A DNA stretch of 64,000 nucleotides, from the NCBI RefSeq assembly GCF_902726645.1, contig NZ_CACVAO010000001.1, positions 1,922,001 to 1,986,000 on the forward strand, given 5' to 3'. Below the pieces are notes generated by a model. It saw only the letters and a program-made list of their open reading frames with translations, did no database searches and was not told the origin of the DNA. The position numbers and the translations under genes are program-made. The stretch comes from Halobacillus ihumii. GTDB lineage: Bacteria; Bacillota; Bacilli; Bacillales; Halobacillaceae. This document shows positions 34,357 to 43,959 of the stretch, piece by piece. The stretch's first letter is position 1. Each line of letters starts with the position of its first letter.

Positions 34357-35529
34357 CTACAAGAATGATAGAATTTTTGCTACAAGTAATCCGTAATAGG
34401 TACCAAGGAATGAACCAGCGAGAGCCATTAACACCCCGATAGGAATTAAAGACCTGTGATAGGTCCCTGCAAGTAATGGTGCTGAAGCCATACCGCCAAT
34501 ATTCGCAAGGCTCGACACACCTAACGTGAAGAGATCCATCTTAAACAACTTAGCTACCAGCATAAGGACCAATCCATGAATCGCTAAAATGACGAAGCCA
34601 GATACGATATAGATTGGCGCTTGGAACAACTGGGTGAAGTCAGCTCGGGAAGCAATTAAGGCGATCACAATATAAAGCAATACATTTGCTATATCCATTG
34701 AACCAGGGACCTTTGAAATTCGAGTCATGGCAAGCAATACCCCGACAATAGACACAATGAAAATCGTCCACGTTGTTGCATTGACTACTGTTCCGAATTC
34801 AGGAAGCAGCTCCCCAAATTTAGCAGCTACGGCTGAAGTAAAAATGGCGATAGAGATCAAACCCATTATGTGCACAAATGAAATGGACTTTTGCTGTTTT
34901 TCCTCGTGTTCTTCCTTCAAATCAGCTGTAATTTCATCAAGATGAGATGTATCGGCCTTTGCCCATTTATTGAAAACCGTCGCAAAAGGAACAAGCCAGA
35001 ACATAATCATGACCCATGTTGAATAATTGACCGTATCCATGATCAAAGCATAACCGAATATGTTCTCAGGCACATCGAGGATCCCCTGAATAATCACCAT
35101 ATTCGCTGATCCGCCCGTCCAGCTTCCTGCCAGCGCTCCGAAAGCCTGCCAAGTTTCAGGTGCATATAACCCCTGGAACATTAAAAAGGTGAGCACGAAA
35201 CCGAGGATGATACTAAATGAGGCCGCCACGTAGCCAATTAACATTTTAGGTCCAAGTTTAACTAGCTTTCTTAAGTCACAGTTCAATAACATTAATAAAA
35301 TTAACATCGGTAATAAAGCATCTCTTACTGAACCATACGTCGAATCAATCGACTCCGTCTCTCCGATAATGCCGCTTGTTTTCAAGATTGCGCCGCTAAA
35401 ATAAATCAATACAATACCTGGCACATACTTAAAGAACTTGCTCTTGGTGCTCGATTCGAAGTAGGCGATCAAACCCGCCAGGCCAACGACCACACCAAGG
35501 TACAAAAATCCTCCTTCAATCATGTTCAT
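34357..35529 (-). CDS. DUF819 family membrane protein (YjcL-like)
   Basis: 390 residues with about ten to eleven membrane segments, a DUF819 family member (GSWTGGSANMVIIQGIL, SSLANIGGMASAPLLAGTYHRSLIPIGVLMALAG). Function is not established for the family; the fold suggests transport. As first gene of the operon with the dipeptide epimerase and NlpC/P60 protein it may import murein peptides or another amino-acid compound. In B. subtilis yjcL lies next to yjcM in a different context. Confidence 0.75.
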   Translation of the reverse strand: MNMIEGGFLYLGVVVGLAGLIAYFESSTKSKFFKYVPGIVLIYFSGAILKTSGIIGETESIDSTYGSVRDALLPMLILLMLLNCDLRKLVKLGPKMLIGYVAASFSIILGFVLTFLMFQGLYAPETWQAFGALAGSWTGGSANMVIIQGILDVPENIFGYALIMDTVNYSTWVMIMFWLVPFATVFNKWAKADTSHLDEITADLKEEHEEKQQKSISFVHIMGLISIAIFTSAVAAKFGELLPEFGTVVNATTWTIFIVSIVGVLLAMTRISKVPGSMDIANVLLYIVIALIASRADFTQLFQAPIYIVSGFVILAIHGLVLMLVAKLFKMDLFTLGVSSLANIGGMASAPLLAGTYHRSLIPIGVLMALAGSFLGTYYGLLVAKILSFL

Positions 35530-35552
35530 TCCCCCTATTTTAATTTAAATAT

Positions 35553-35596
35553 AAAAAACCCAGCTGCAAGAATCGTATTCTTGTCAGCTGGGTTTT
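35553..35596 (-). terminator. Terminator of the DUF3870 gene
   Basis: AAAACCCAGCTG pairs with CAGCTGGGTTTT, with an inner AAGAAT/ATTCTT extension, directly upstream of the DUF819 gene. Confidence 0.88.
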
Positions 35597-35625
35597 ATCA
35601 ACGAGAAGTTAGATAAAGCAGCTCT

Positions 35626-35943
35626 CTACTTATTTAGTGCTTCTTTATATTTATAATAGGCTTGTTTAAAAGCTACAATTAATGCTTTTTGAGAAGAGCC
35701 AAAATAGCGTGCCTGTACCTCTTTAGCAGCCCCGTCATAATCCAATATACTCCGCCCTGCAAAAAGACTTTGCACAAACTTAACGGTAATTCCCATCATG
35801 GCAGTGCACTCCACATCCACAATGAGATCTGTTTCTGGATCAATAACGAACCCTATGAAAAAACCATCATACTTTTTCGTGATAGGGTTATTACCTGGGG
35901 ATTTTGCCTCCCCGACTACATAACAAGTTCCACTGGCATACAC
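35626..35943 (-). CDS. DUF3870 domain protein, about 105 residues
   Basis: The start is taken as GTG at 35943 (MYASGTCYVVGEAKSPGNNPITKKYDGFF), since GGAGAG lies 8 bases before it and the result matches the usual size of DUF3870 proteins. The frame stays open upstream as far as 36081, but that extension (about 46 residues) has no good start and looks unlike the family. The domain shows IVDVECTAMMGITVKFVQSLFAGRSI. Function is unknown; relatives occur near amino-acid and osmolyte catabolism genes. Monocistronic with a terminator just downstream. Confidence 0.7.
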   Translation of the reverse strand: MYASGTCYVVGEAKSPGNNPITKKYDGFFIGFVIDPETDLIVDVECTAMMGITVKFVQSLFAGRSILDYDGAAKEVQARYFGSSQKALIVAFKQAYYKYKEALNK

Positions 35944-36197
35944 TTTATTCACTCTCCAGATCAATCCGGCATCTTCCGTACGGATTACCTGTTCGATAGG
36001 GAACGGGCAGCCGCTACGAAATGTAGATGTTCTCGGAGGTAGTTTTGAAAAAATAGTACCATGAAATGAATCCGCTTTCAAATAATTGTTGAAAATTATT
36101 GAAAAATGTTACTTTCTACTTATCCCAAGGAAGGAATTAATTAACTATGACCACGACACAGCGCAAATGGCATAGACTGCCGAGGGATTATAAGTCA

Positions 36198-36569
36198 TCA
36201 TCTCAGTGTCTTTTGAGACAGAATGAACCACGTAAAGTAGGCCGCCACTAACATCATGATGATTCGTACGAACACTAACGGTACAATAAAAAAAGCAGAA
36301 TAGATAATGGAAATCCACAACGTGGCAACTCCGAGCACCTTCGCTTTTAAGGGAATTCCCTTTCCTGAACGAAAGTTTTGAATATAGCTCCCGAACCACT
36401 TATTATGGATAAGCCATTGGTAAAGTCTATTCGAGCTTCGTACAAAACATGCAGCTGAAAGTAATAAAAATGGTGTAGTCGGTATTAAAGGCAGCACAAT
36501 CCCTATTATACCTAGGGCTAGAGACAGGCTGCCAATAATAATTAAGCTAACTTGTATCACTAATTTCAT
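36198..36569 (-). CDS. DUF454 (YbaN) family inner-membrane protein
   Basis: About 123 residues from the ATG at 36569, with GAAGGG 7 bases before it. The N-terminal motif LALGIIGIVLPLIPTTPFLLLSAACFVRSS is the signature of the YbaN/DUF454 family, with four membrane segments. Function unknown. Single gene near the repeat element. Confidence 0.82.
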   Translation of the reverse strand: MKLVIQVSLIIIGSLSLALGIIGIVLPLIPTTPFLLLSAACFVRSSNRLYQWLIHNKWFGSYIQNFRSGKGIPLKAKVLGVATLWISIIYSAFFIVPLVFVRIIMMLVAAYFTWFILSQKTLR

Positions 36570-36610
36570 AGTCAAGCCCTTCGTTTCTTTAGAAATAGCT
36601 GGTTTTGTCA

Positions 36611-36917
36611 TAAAGAGGCTGAGAGAATCTAAACTTCTTAAGTAAAAAGACGAACAATGTACTTTATAGCGGAGAAAATATACGGAGACTCCTACGGGAG
36701 GAAAGGCCTAGATGAGACCCCGCAGTGCGTCAGCACAAGGAGGCTCAACAAGGAAGTTCGGTTAAAACCGGCACGTCCTGTGCCAACACCGAACGACCCC
36801 ACTACGCGCGAGGGCCGCGGAAAGCGAAGTATATTTTCGTAGCGGATTATAGGCACCCTTTGTAATTTTTACTTAGTTCGGACTTTTACTTGGTAAAAAC
36901 ACTTTTGTCCAACCCAT
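36611..36917. repeat. MITE-like intergenic repeat, full copy with structured interior
   Basis: Flanks match 2282-2335 and 2338-2440. The interior, 36665-36825, is extra and GC-rich. It contains GCGGAGAAAATATACGGAG facing GCGAAGTATATTTTCGTAGC as a long inverted pair, and the widely repeated Bacillaceae phrase beginning GACTCCTACGGGAGGAAA and GACCCCGCAGTGCGTCAGCA. It probably folds into a long stem-loop. No protein is likely. Confidence 0.7.
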
Positions 36918-36925
36918 TTTTACTT

Positions 36926-37753
36926 TTACTTCACGTTCGCCTTTTTCCTACGATGATGGACCACGTTGATCTCTGCGCCAATCATTAGGATAATACCCGT
37001 AATAAAGAACCAAAGCATTAAAATAATGATCCCTCCCAGACTGCCATACGTCGCCGAATAATTACCAAAATTGCTGACATAAAAGGAAAAGGCAAGGGAA
37101 ATAAGCTGCCAGAGAACTGCCGTAATTATTGCTCCAGGCAAAATCTCTTTAAAGGGTAACGTTTTGTTTGGTGCAATATGATATAACGCCATTAATACTA
37201 CACTCATCACAACTATACTAATTACCCAGCGCAGTACTTGAAATAAGATCACTGTGGTCTCGGGCAGTCCTAAGAATGCTTGCAAGAAATTAATAAGCAC
37301 ATCACCAAAAATTGGCAAAGTAAGAGTGACGACAATCGCTACAATCATACCTAGTGTAAGCAAGATGGATAGTAATCTGATCTTAATAAACGATCTCGTC
37401 TCTTCTACATTATAAGCCATATTCGATGATTGTATAAATGCGTTAACACCGCTTGAGGCTGACCATAATGTACCAATAATACCAATGGTCAGCAGCCCGC
37501 CTTTAGGCTGCGCGACAAGGTTGACAATATTCTCACGATACGTCTCCACCGTTCCTCCTGGCGCCACATTTTGCAAGAAATCTATAGCTGTTTCAGGATC
37601 AATATTTAAATAAGGCAGGATAGATAATAGCAGGATAAGCATAGGAACAATCGCAAGTAAGTAATAATATGCTTGTGCCGCACCTAATATCGGAACATTA
37701 TCTTTCTGGAATTCATCCAGAATCTCTTTAGAATAACTAATCACTTTCTTCAT
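36926..37753 (-). CDS. YihY/BrkB family inner-membrane protein
   Basis: 275 residues from the ATG at 37753 with GAGGAGG just before it. Six membrane segments with the family patterns ILGAAQAYYYLLAIVPMLILLL, APGGTVETYRENIV and GSLGGIIILMLWFFITGIILMIGAEIN. YihY family proteins were once called ribonuclease BN by error; their function is not clear. Monocistronic. Confidence 0.85.
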   Translation of the reverse strand: MKKVISYSKEILDEFQKDNVPILGAAQAYYYLLAIVPMLILLLSILPYLNIDPETAIDFLQNVAPGGTVETYRENIVNLVAQPKGGLLTIGIIGTLWSASSGVNAFIQSSNMAYNVEETRSFIKIRLLSILLTLGMIVAIVVTLTLPIFGDVLINFLQAFLGLPETTVILFQVLRWVISIVVMSVVLMALYHIAPNKTLPFKEILPGAIITAVLWQLISLAFSFYVSNFGNYSATYGSLGGIIILMLWFFITGIILMIGAEINVVHHRRKKANVK

Positions 37754-37838
37754 AAAAGGCCTCCTCAAACTAGTTACATAAATACTTCCCTGTTTTTCCT
37801 AGTCGATAACCTTAAAATGATAGAAAGACTGCTTTCCC

Positions 37839-38651
37839 CTACCTTTTCTCGACCTTGTTCAAGTTATGAAAGAACTCCAGCAAGGTATTCTCTATCTTAT
37901 GGAAGTATTCCCCTGCTTCAACAGGATGGATAAAAATTTCATGGTTGTTCACCTGTTCATAATCAATATGCCAGATTAGTCCCTCCCCTGGTAATAAGAA
38001 AACAATTTGATCAAACTTGGACTGATCCTCAACAAAATTGGAAACCATGAAAGCTAGATTATCTAACTCCTGTTCGTTATGTAAGAAATCCTTTAAAAAA
38101 CTTCGCAAGGAAGCATCTACTTCTTCATCCTGAATCATTCTCTCCAATACTACCGTTTCTGCAGCATGTAAACCATCAAACATATCATCTGACAACTGGA
38201 TGGTTTGTAAATCACTGCTGCCATGATCAGTACTAGCTAAACCATAGTGGCTGCGCAAAATGGACTCAAACCCCTCATTGTTTTTATGAACCCAGAACGT
38301 ATGCTCATGGCTATGGATTTCCTGTATTAGCGAATGCTCTTGATTTATAGAATGAATAAGCGCAACACGTTCTCTTTCTATATTTACACATCGTACTTTT
38401 TTCGTTGATTGAACTAGCAAGTGCAGCAAATCTTCTAATCCACTAGCAATATTGCTTGGCTTTTCATCATCCCAGTACCCCTTTTGTCTTAAAGATGTTT
38501 CTGCTTGATATACAAAACGGTCAAACTCTGCCTCGTTTTGAATTAACTTATGATCATTGAGAATCTGACTAGCAACTTGTTCGTAACCGCACAGCACTAA
38601 TGCTGACACTAACTCATTTACAGTTAGCTTGATTGTCCCTTTATCGATCAT
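37839..38651 (-). CDS. Hypothetical protein, 270 residues
   Basis: I do not recognise this protein. It is soluble, acidic and without a signal peptide, with an N-terminal segment KLTVNELVSALVLCGYEQVASQILNDHK and a repetitive Asp/Glu-rich middle. An AAGGAGG site lies 5 bases before the ATG. It is divergent from a large helicase-like gene with 138 bases between them. It lies 3 kb from an LXG toxin module, and I considered a secretion-chaperone role, but nothing in the sequence shows it. Confidence 0.6.
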   Translation of the reverse strand: MIDKGTIKLTVNELVSALVLCGYEQVASQILNDHKLIQNEAEFDRFVYQAETSLRQKGYWDDEKPSNIASGLEDLLHLLVQSTKKVRCVNIERERVALIHSINQEHSLIQEIHSHEHTFWVHKNNEGFESILRSHYGLASTDHGSSDLQTIQLSDDMFDGLHAAETVVLERMIQDEEVDASLRSFLKDFLHNEQELDNLAFMVSNFVEDQSKFDQIVFLLPGEGLIWHIDYEQVNNHEIFIHPVEAGEYFHKIENTLLEFFHNLNKVEKR

Positions 38652-38789
38652 GCAATCCCTCCTTAACTATACTCCATACTATACATGAAATTTCCTCAAT
38701 TTTTCCACTTTCAATTACGCTAGCTTGTGCAAATATTGTTATACTATATATACCATTGTACATAGAATTTTGAAGAAGGAGGAGAGAAA

Positions 38790-41477
38790 ATGGAGGCATT
38801 TCCGGATGAGATATCTTTTTGCTATGACTGGCGTTCCTACCAAGCAAAAGCCCTCGATCAGTTAGACAAACATTTGAAAGATAAGCATTTTCATCTGGTA
38901 GCTCCGCCTGGTTCCGGTAAAACTGTGTTAGGTTTAGAAGTCATGCTTCGACTGAATCAACCTACATTCATTGTTGCACCGACTATTGCCATTCGTAATC
39001 AATGGGCTGATAGATTTCAAGAGTTATTCTTGCAAACTAAAACAAGACCTGATTGGATTTCCACTGATATCCGTCAGCCGGCATTTTTAACCATAACCAC
39101 CTATCAATCCTTACATAGCCTTTATCGAGGAGAACAAGAGAAGGACGAGGAAGAAGAACTGGATGAACCTGCTGATTCAGCGACAGATGAATCAGCAGAA
39201 AGTCAAAATGATGTGGAACTGGCTATGGACCATTTACATAAGATTGGGTTTAAGACCTTCATATTAGACGAAGCCCACCATTTAAGAACAGCCTGGTGGC
39301 AGAGTACGATTGACTTTCGCGACAGCCTTGGACATCCGGCGATCGTTGCTTTAACGGCTACCCCGCCTTATGACACCAGCATGTCGGAGTGGAAGAAGTA
39401 TGTGGATTTATGCGGACACATAGATGCCGAAATTAGTGTCCCTGAACTTGTGAGGGAAGCAGAATTATGCCCCCATCAAGATTATGTCTATGCTTCAGCT
39501 CCCTCCCATGAAGAATCTGAGCCGATTTATGCCTTCAAGGAGAAGGTAAGGGCATTTCAAAAAGAAATCATACATAACGAAGCATTTAAAACATTAATTG
39601 AACAGCATCCTTGGATCGCTTCTTCCAAAGATCATGTAGAAAATATTCTATCATCACCTTCCTATTTCTCGAGCCTTATCATTTACTTGAAGAAATCAGG
39701 CAGTACGGCATGGAAGAAAGCTATTAAAACTATTGAAGCTAATGAAAAGGATATTCCTGATTTTGATTTGGAATGGCTTGAAGAAATGCTTACAGGTGTG
39801 CTGTTTAAAGATGATTACTTTGCACCTAGAGAAGCGATTATTAAAGACATTCATAAACACCTTTCACAGATAGGTGCTGTCGAAAGAAGAAAAGTGATGC
39901 TGCAGTCTACCGATATGATTAACCGAACATTAGTAAATAGTGTTTCAAAACTCTCAAGCATCAGCCAGATTGTTTCATTTGAGGAAAAAGAATTAGGCAA
40001 AGATTTACGATTGGTTATCCTTGCCGATTATATCAGAATGAAAGATATGCCAAATAAAACAGGCGATGAAAAACCACTTGTTCGTCTCGGGGTAATTCCG
40101 ATCTTTGAAAAGATCCGCAGAGAATTAGGAACTCAAGTGAAAATAGGTGTGTTAACCGGATCGATTGTCATTATTCCAAGTTCAGCGCTTCCGCTTTTGC
40201 AAACATGTGCGGACGAACAACATTTAGAATTCCAATCCAGTCCCCTTGCTTATGACGAAGCATATATCCGTGTAGAGATGAAAGCAGCTTCACGCCAAAA
40301 GATGGTAAGTGTTATGACAGAAGTGTTTTCATTAGGCGGGATTCAAGTATTAGTGGGGACAACTGCATTGCTAGGGGAAGGGTGGGATGCACCGAGTATT
40401 AACTCCTTGATACTCGCCTCCTACGTGGGAACATTCATGCTGTCCAATCAAATGCGCGGTCGAGCAATCCGGACAGAAACTGGTAATCCTATGAAAACAG
40501 CCAATATATGGCACCTTGTTTGTTTTGACCCTGATCAACGAGATGGAGGCCATGATTTTAACTCGCTCACCAGAAGATTCCGTTCGTTAATAGGAATCGC
40601 GGTCCAAAGAGAAACTATTGAAACCGGCATCGAACGAATGAATTTACAGCAGCCTCCTTATTCTCAGGAGAAAATCCATACCGCAAACAAGAAAATGTTT
40701 GAAAGAGCAAGTGCTCGCAAGGAACTTTTCGATCGTTGGAAAAAGGCTGTAGAACAGGATGGAGAAATTACGGAAGAGATCATTTCGGATAAACGAGCAG
40801 TTCCTCGTCCTTTTATTTTCAGAAATACACTTAAGGCCATGTTTATCTTTGCCATTATTAATGGTGTGCAACTCTTTTTTGGAGCTCTGGATTCAAACAC
40901 AGCTTACGCTGAGAATGATTTCAATCTTGCTTTTTTATTTGTGGTAGCTCTCATCGCGATCCTTTCTGCATTGCCATTGTTAAAAGCAATCAAAACTTCC
41001 TTGCGCCATTCCTCGATTGAATCCAGTATGGTTCATGTTGGAGAGGTGGTCTACAACACATTACATTATATGAACCTAATCCAAACGAATCTTGAACACA
41101 ATCAAATTCATGCTGAAAAAAACGAACTCGGTTTTGTTACATGCTGGATGGAAAAAGGAACTACCCATGAAAAAACGGTCTTCCTCAAAGCGATGGAAGA
41201 ACTTGTCGACCCTATTGAAAACCCAAGGTATATTTTGTTTAGAAAATCAAGCTTATTCTTCATACCACGCTATGATTACCATGCTATACCACAAGAAATT
41301 GGACGCAGGAAAGAAAATGCGGAATTTTTCACAAAGGAGTGGGAAAAACGTGTAGGAAAAGTAGAACTTATTTACACAAGGACTCCTGAAGGGCGTAACA
41401 AATTGTTAACGGCAAGAATGAAATCCATGTCGGCAGCATTTGTTCCTAAATCAGAACGGATAAGTGCCTGGAGATAA
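38790..41477 (+). CDS. SF2 DEAH-box helicase-like protein with two membrane segments
   Basis: 895 residues. Walker A APPGSGKTVLGLEV (about 42), DEAHH box II (about 165), TATPPYD (motif III, about 190) and late motifs LLGEGWDAPSINSL and QMRGRAIRTETGNP (motif VI) give an SF2 DNA/RNA translocase core. A region at about 685-735 has two hydrophobic stretches (AMFIFAIINGVQLFF; LAFLFVVALIAILSALPLL), so it seems membrane-anchored, which is unusual for a helicase. The last 150 residues are soluble and unassigned. Strong AGGAGG start. The function could be genome defence or nucleic-acid handling at the membrane; no partner gene proves this. Confidence 0.75.
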   Translation: MEAFPDEISFCYDWRSYQAKALDQLDKHLKDKHFHLVAPPGSGKTVLGLEVMLRLNQPTFIVAPTIAIRNQWADRFQELFLQTKTRPDWISTDIRQPAFLTITTYQSLHSLYRGEQEKDEEEELDEPADSATDESAESQNDVELAMDHLHKIGFKTFILDEAHHLRTAWWQSTIDFRDSLGHPAIVALTATPPYDTSMSEWKKYVDLCGHIDAEISVPELVREAELCPHQDYVYASAPSHEESEPIYAFKEKVRAFQKEIIHNEAFKTLIEQHPWIASSKDHVENILSSPSYFSSLIIYLKKSGSTAWKKAIKTIEANEKDIPDFDLEWLEEMLTGVLFKDDYFAPREAIIKDIHKHLSQIGAVERRKVMLQSTDMINRTLVNSVSKLSSISQIVSFEEKELGKDLRLVILADYIRMKDMPNKTGDEKPLVRLGVIPIFEKIRRELGTQVKIGVLTGSIVIIPSSALPLLQTCADEQHLEFQSSPLAYDEAYIRVEMKAASRQKMVSVMTEVFSLGGIQVLVGTTALLGEGWDAPSINSLILASYVGTFMLSNQMRGRAIRTETGNPMKTANIWHLVCFDPDQRDGGHDFNSLTRRFRSLIGIAVQRETIETGIERMNLQQPPYSQEKIHTANKKMFERASARKELFDRWKKAVEQDGEITEEIISDKRAVPRPFIFRNTLKAMFIFAIINGVQLFFGALDSNTAYAENDFNLAFLFVVALIAILSALPLLKAIKTSLRHSSIESSMVHVGEVVYNTLHYMNLIQTNLEHNQIHAEKNELGFVTCWMEKGTTHEKTVFLKAMEELVDPIENPRYILFRKSSLFFIPRYDYHAIPQEIGRRKENAEFFTKEWEKRVGKVELIYTRTPEGRNKLLTARMKSMSAAFVPKSERISAWR

Positions 41478-41481
41478 TAAA

Positions 41482-41528
41482 GGTCAAGGCCCAACAGAAG
41501 TAATACGTTGGTGAGCCTTGGCTTTTTA
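41482..41528 (+). terminator. Terminator of the helicase-like gene
   Basis: GTCAAGGCCCAAC faces GTTGGTGAGCCTTGGC, with small mismatches, ending in TTTTT. Confidence 0.75.
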
Positions 41529-41628
41529 TGCTATTTAGTCAAAAATACCGCCAACCGGAAACTTTGGTTCTCGTTTCATCTTCTTTCTATCGTTGACAGC
41601 TATCCATCTTACTATTGCCGGTTACTAC

Positions 41629-42273
41629 CTATTGCTCAAAAACATTAATAAGTACTGCGCTTTGCCACAATAAGAAAAAGACAAATACTATTGCAATTAA
41701 TTTATTTAAGATTAGCGGTAACCTCATTAAAATAATTTGAATATGATAATTGATTCCTGAGAAAAGAACAGCTATAAACTTAAATGTGTAATCCATGACA
41801 CTTTCTGCTTCTCCATATACATTCGATTCATACAAAGCTATTGCTGGTTTATGGAAAATAATTGAATATAAAGCCACCATGACGTTTGTGAAGATAGTTA
41901 AAAGAACAAGTGTGCTTGGATAAGGAATATGAATGCCTGTGAATATTAACGACATCAACGAAAATAAAATAGTTGCTATACCTAAGCCGAGCCACTCATT
42001 TTTTTGCGGCATGCTGAATTTCCTGTTCCTTGTCGTTGGCTTTACACAAGCTGTTACGCCTATCAGGATAAGGAAAAGCTCAAGGGTAAAGATGAACATA
42101 CCTAAAGCAGATCCACCTGTACCTCTCCACACTCCATAATTGATTACGAACAACAACAAAATAAAAATCATTAGAAGGTTAGCCTTTAGAAAGAATTTGA
42201 AGCCACTTTTGAGAGAGAACTTTTTTGGCTCTTGAATGATCTCACCTTGTTTATCCAGAGATGAATTGCTCAT
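41629..42273 (-). CDS. Membrane protein, probable immunity protein of the LXG toxin
   Basis: 214 residues, about five or six membrane segments (LLMIFILLLFVINYGVW, MFIFTLELFLILIGV, GLGIATILFSLMSLIF, YPSTLVLLTIFTNVMVALYSII, LIAIVFVFFLLWQSA). It starts 27 bases after the LXG toxin stop on the same strand. A multi-pass membrane protein directly after a toxin whose tail is glycine-zipper-like is what one expects of an immunity protein to a pore-forming toxin, such as TipE with TelE. No family is recognised. Confidence 0.55.
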   Translation of the reverse strand: MSNSSLDKQGEIIQEPKKFSLKSGFKFFLKANLLMIFILLLFVINYGVWRGTGGSALGMFIFTLELFLILIGVTACVKPTTRNRKFSMPQKNEWLGLGIATILFSLMSLIFTGIHIPYPSTLVLLTIFTNVMVALYSIIFHKPAIALYESNVYGEAESVMDYTFKFIAVLFSGINYHIQIILMRLPLILNKLIAIVFVFFLLWQSAVLINVFEQ

Positions 42274-42300
42274 TGTATCTCCCCATTTCTGTTTATATGG

Positions 42301-43896
42301 TTAATTGAAAAAGTTTGAGATGAACTTTCCAGAACCTGAGATAAGATCATCTATCCCCTCTTCTAACTTTTTCCCTGTCTCCTCTCCCCATTCTATAGCT
42401 CCTTCTACTTGCTCATCCAGCCATCTTCCGGCATCCTCGCCCCAGTCTTTCACAGTATCCTCAACGATCCAGGACCCAATAATACCAACTCCAGCTCCCA
42501 CTGCTCCGCCAATAATGGTTCCTACACCTGGACAAATCATCGTACCAATGGCAGCTCCACCGGTTGTCAGACCTGCAACCCCGACATCTAATCCGAGACC
42601 TGCAGCAAACCGACCCGTTTTTTCCAATCCTGACTTATGCTTATTGGTATCACTGTAAAATTCCCCGGAATTAGTCATAACAGAGAACCCTATCCCCACA
42701 TAAGGGATACGCTTGGCAAACTTAGAAATAGTCTTAGCATCCGAGAATTGTTTTGTCGTTGCTTTCATATCAACATCCCATTTGTACTTTTTAAGCATAT
42801 TTTCGTCGAGAACTAACACATTCGTGTATTTGTTCGCAACTTTGCCGAAACTAATCCGAGTCGTTCCCCCTTCTAGATTAATCATTTCCCTGAGTACCCC
42901 GCTTGGAGCGTTGTTATATTTCCCTAAGTATTTATTAAGTACTGGGTTGGCAGACTTGTTTCCTGTCTTTAATAGTTTGTGAAGATTGCTAGCTAAGTTG
43001 GATCCATATTTCTTATTGATATCTTGCTTCCACGCTGAAGAAGCCGCCACAATAAAATTGCCTTTTCTATCCTGGGTCAATTTCAGCATTCCACTGCTTA
43101 GCACACTTGCTGCAATGATGCCTTTCGCAACATTATAGGCACCGTTTAATTTTCCTAAATCGGAAAGCCATTGGGCTACATCACCTTTAGGGGTAGAATC
43201 TCCTTGTTCTACAGATAGCTTCATAGCACTATCAATCATATCCTGAATGGTGTTCGATTCTCCAAAATAATTCTCCACTTGATTGATTTGAGCCTCAGTC
43301 AGAAATACCCCATTTTTCGTCCACGATGTTAGTTTCGAAACAAATTGTTGAATCTGATCTATGGATTGCTCAGGAGACTCCAGTTGTGAAGAACTTGTTT
43401 CATCAAGCTCTCTTAAACCATTAACAGTCTCCGCGTTTTGCCGTCTTGCCTGAAAGATGGACTGGTCAAGACGAGAAGTAGATAGACTCATAGGGTTAAT
43501 TAAATCCCCTACTGAGTCATAATGGTTCCTTATATCATTCACAATATCGTGGGTTATGTTCTCTAATCGATTCAATCCGTTTTCAATATCACTTTCAATA
43601 AAGCCTTCCCTTACTAACCCATCTTGGCTTTCATATTCGCCAATAGCACGCTGGATCTCTTTGAGCACATCTATATATTGTTGCTGGAATTGATTGAACA
43701 GGATAATAGCCGGAAAGTGCAAGGTAATGAAATGTTCCTTTATAGCTTCCCCGCCTTCCCCTTTAAGGGCATCACCTAAACCAATTACTTTATTCATTTC
43801 ATCTCTTAGAGTAAGAACTTGTTCCTTTTCCTGCTCCTTTTTTTGAATGATTTCATCTATCCCCTGAATCACTTCGGATACATTCAATACCTTCAT
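42301..43896 (-). CDS. LXG-domain polymorphic toxin with glycine-zipper C terminus
   Basis: 531 residues. The N-terminal LXG domain (about 1-200; MKVLNVSEVIQGIDEIIQ with long helices, GEAIKEHFITLHFPAI) targets the protein to the type VII secretion system. A long middle (about 200-400) follows, then a glycine-rich stretch GVAGLTTGGAAIGTMICPG and IIGGAVGAGVGIIGSWIVEDTV, a glycine-zipper pattern as in pore-forming TelE. Two small helical genes upstream are the usual LXG partners and a membrane protein follows. AAGGAG lies 8 bases before the ATG. No catalytic motif is seen, so a pore-forming mode is the best inference. Confidence 0.75.
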   Translation of the reverse strand: MKVLNVSEVIQGIDEIIQKKEQEKEQVLTLRDEMNKVIGLGDALKGEGGEAIKEHFITLHFPAIILFNQFQQQYIDVLKEIQRAIGEYESQDGLVREGFIESDIENGLNRLENITHDIVNDIRNHYDSVGDLINPMSLSTSRLDQSIFQARRQNAETVNGLRELDETSSSQLESPEQSIDQIQQFVSKLTSWTKNGVFLTEAQINQVENYFGESNTIQDMIDSAMKLSVEQGDSTPKGDVAQWLSDLGKLNGAYNVAKGIIAASVLSSGMLKLTQDRKGNFIVAASSAWKQDINKKYGSNLASNLHKLLKTGNKSANPVLNKYLGKYNNAPSGVLREMINLEGGTTRISFGKVANKYTNVLVLDENMLKKYKWDVDMKATTKQFSDAKTISKFAKRIPYVGIGFSVMTNSGEFYSDTNKHKSGLEKTGRFAAGLGLDVGVAGLTTGGAAIGTMICPGVGTIIGGAVGAGVGIIGSWIVEDTVKDWGEDAGRWLDEQVEGAIEWGEETGKKLEEGIDDLISGSGKFISNFFN

Positions 43897-43959
43897 CCGT
43901 CCGACTCCTTACCTATATCTGATTAACGATTAATTATGAATTCCAAAGAACCTTTATCT

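Noticed and set aside
35944..36081. The 46-residue N-terminal extension of the DUF3870 gene.
   Set aside because: TTG start without ribosome site, unlike the family, while a GTG with a good site gives the usual length.
36657..36842. A 61-codon open frame inside the long intergenic repeat.
   Set aside because: It lies wholly in the structured repeat, has no ribosome binding site, and the repeat also has a copy without it. Treated as chance.
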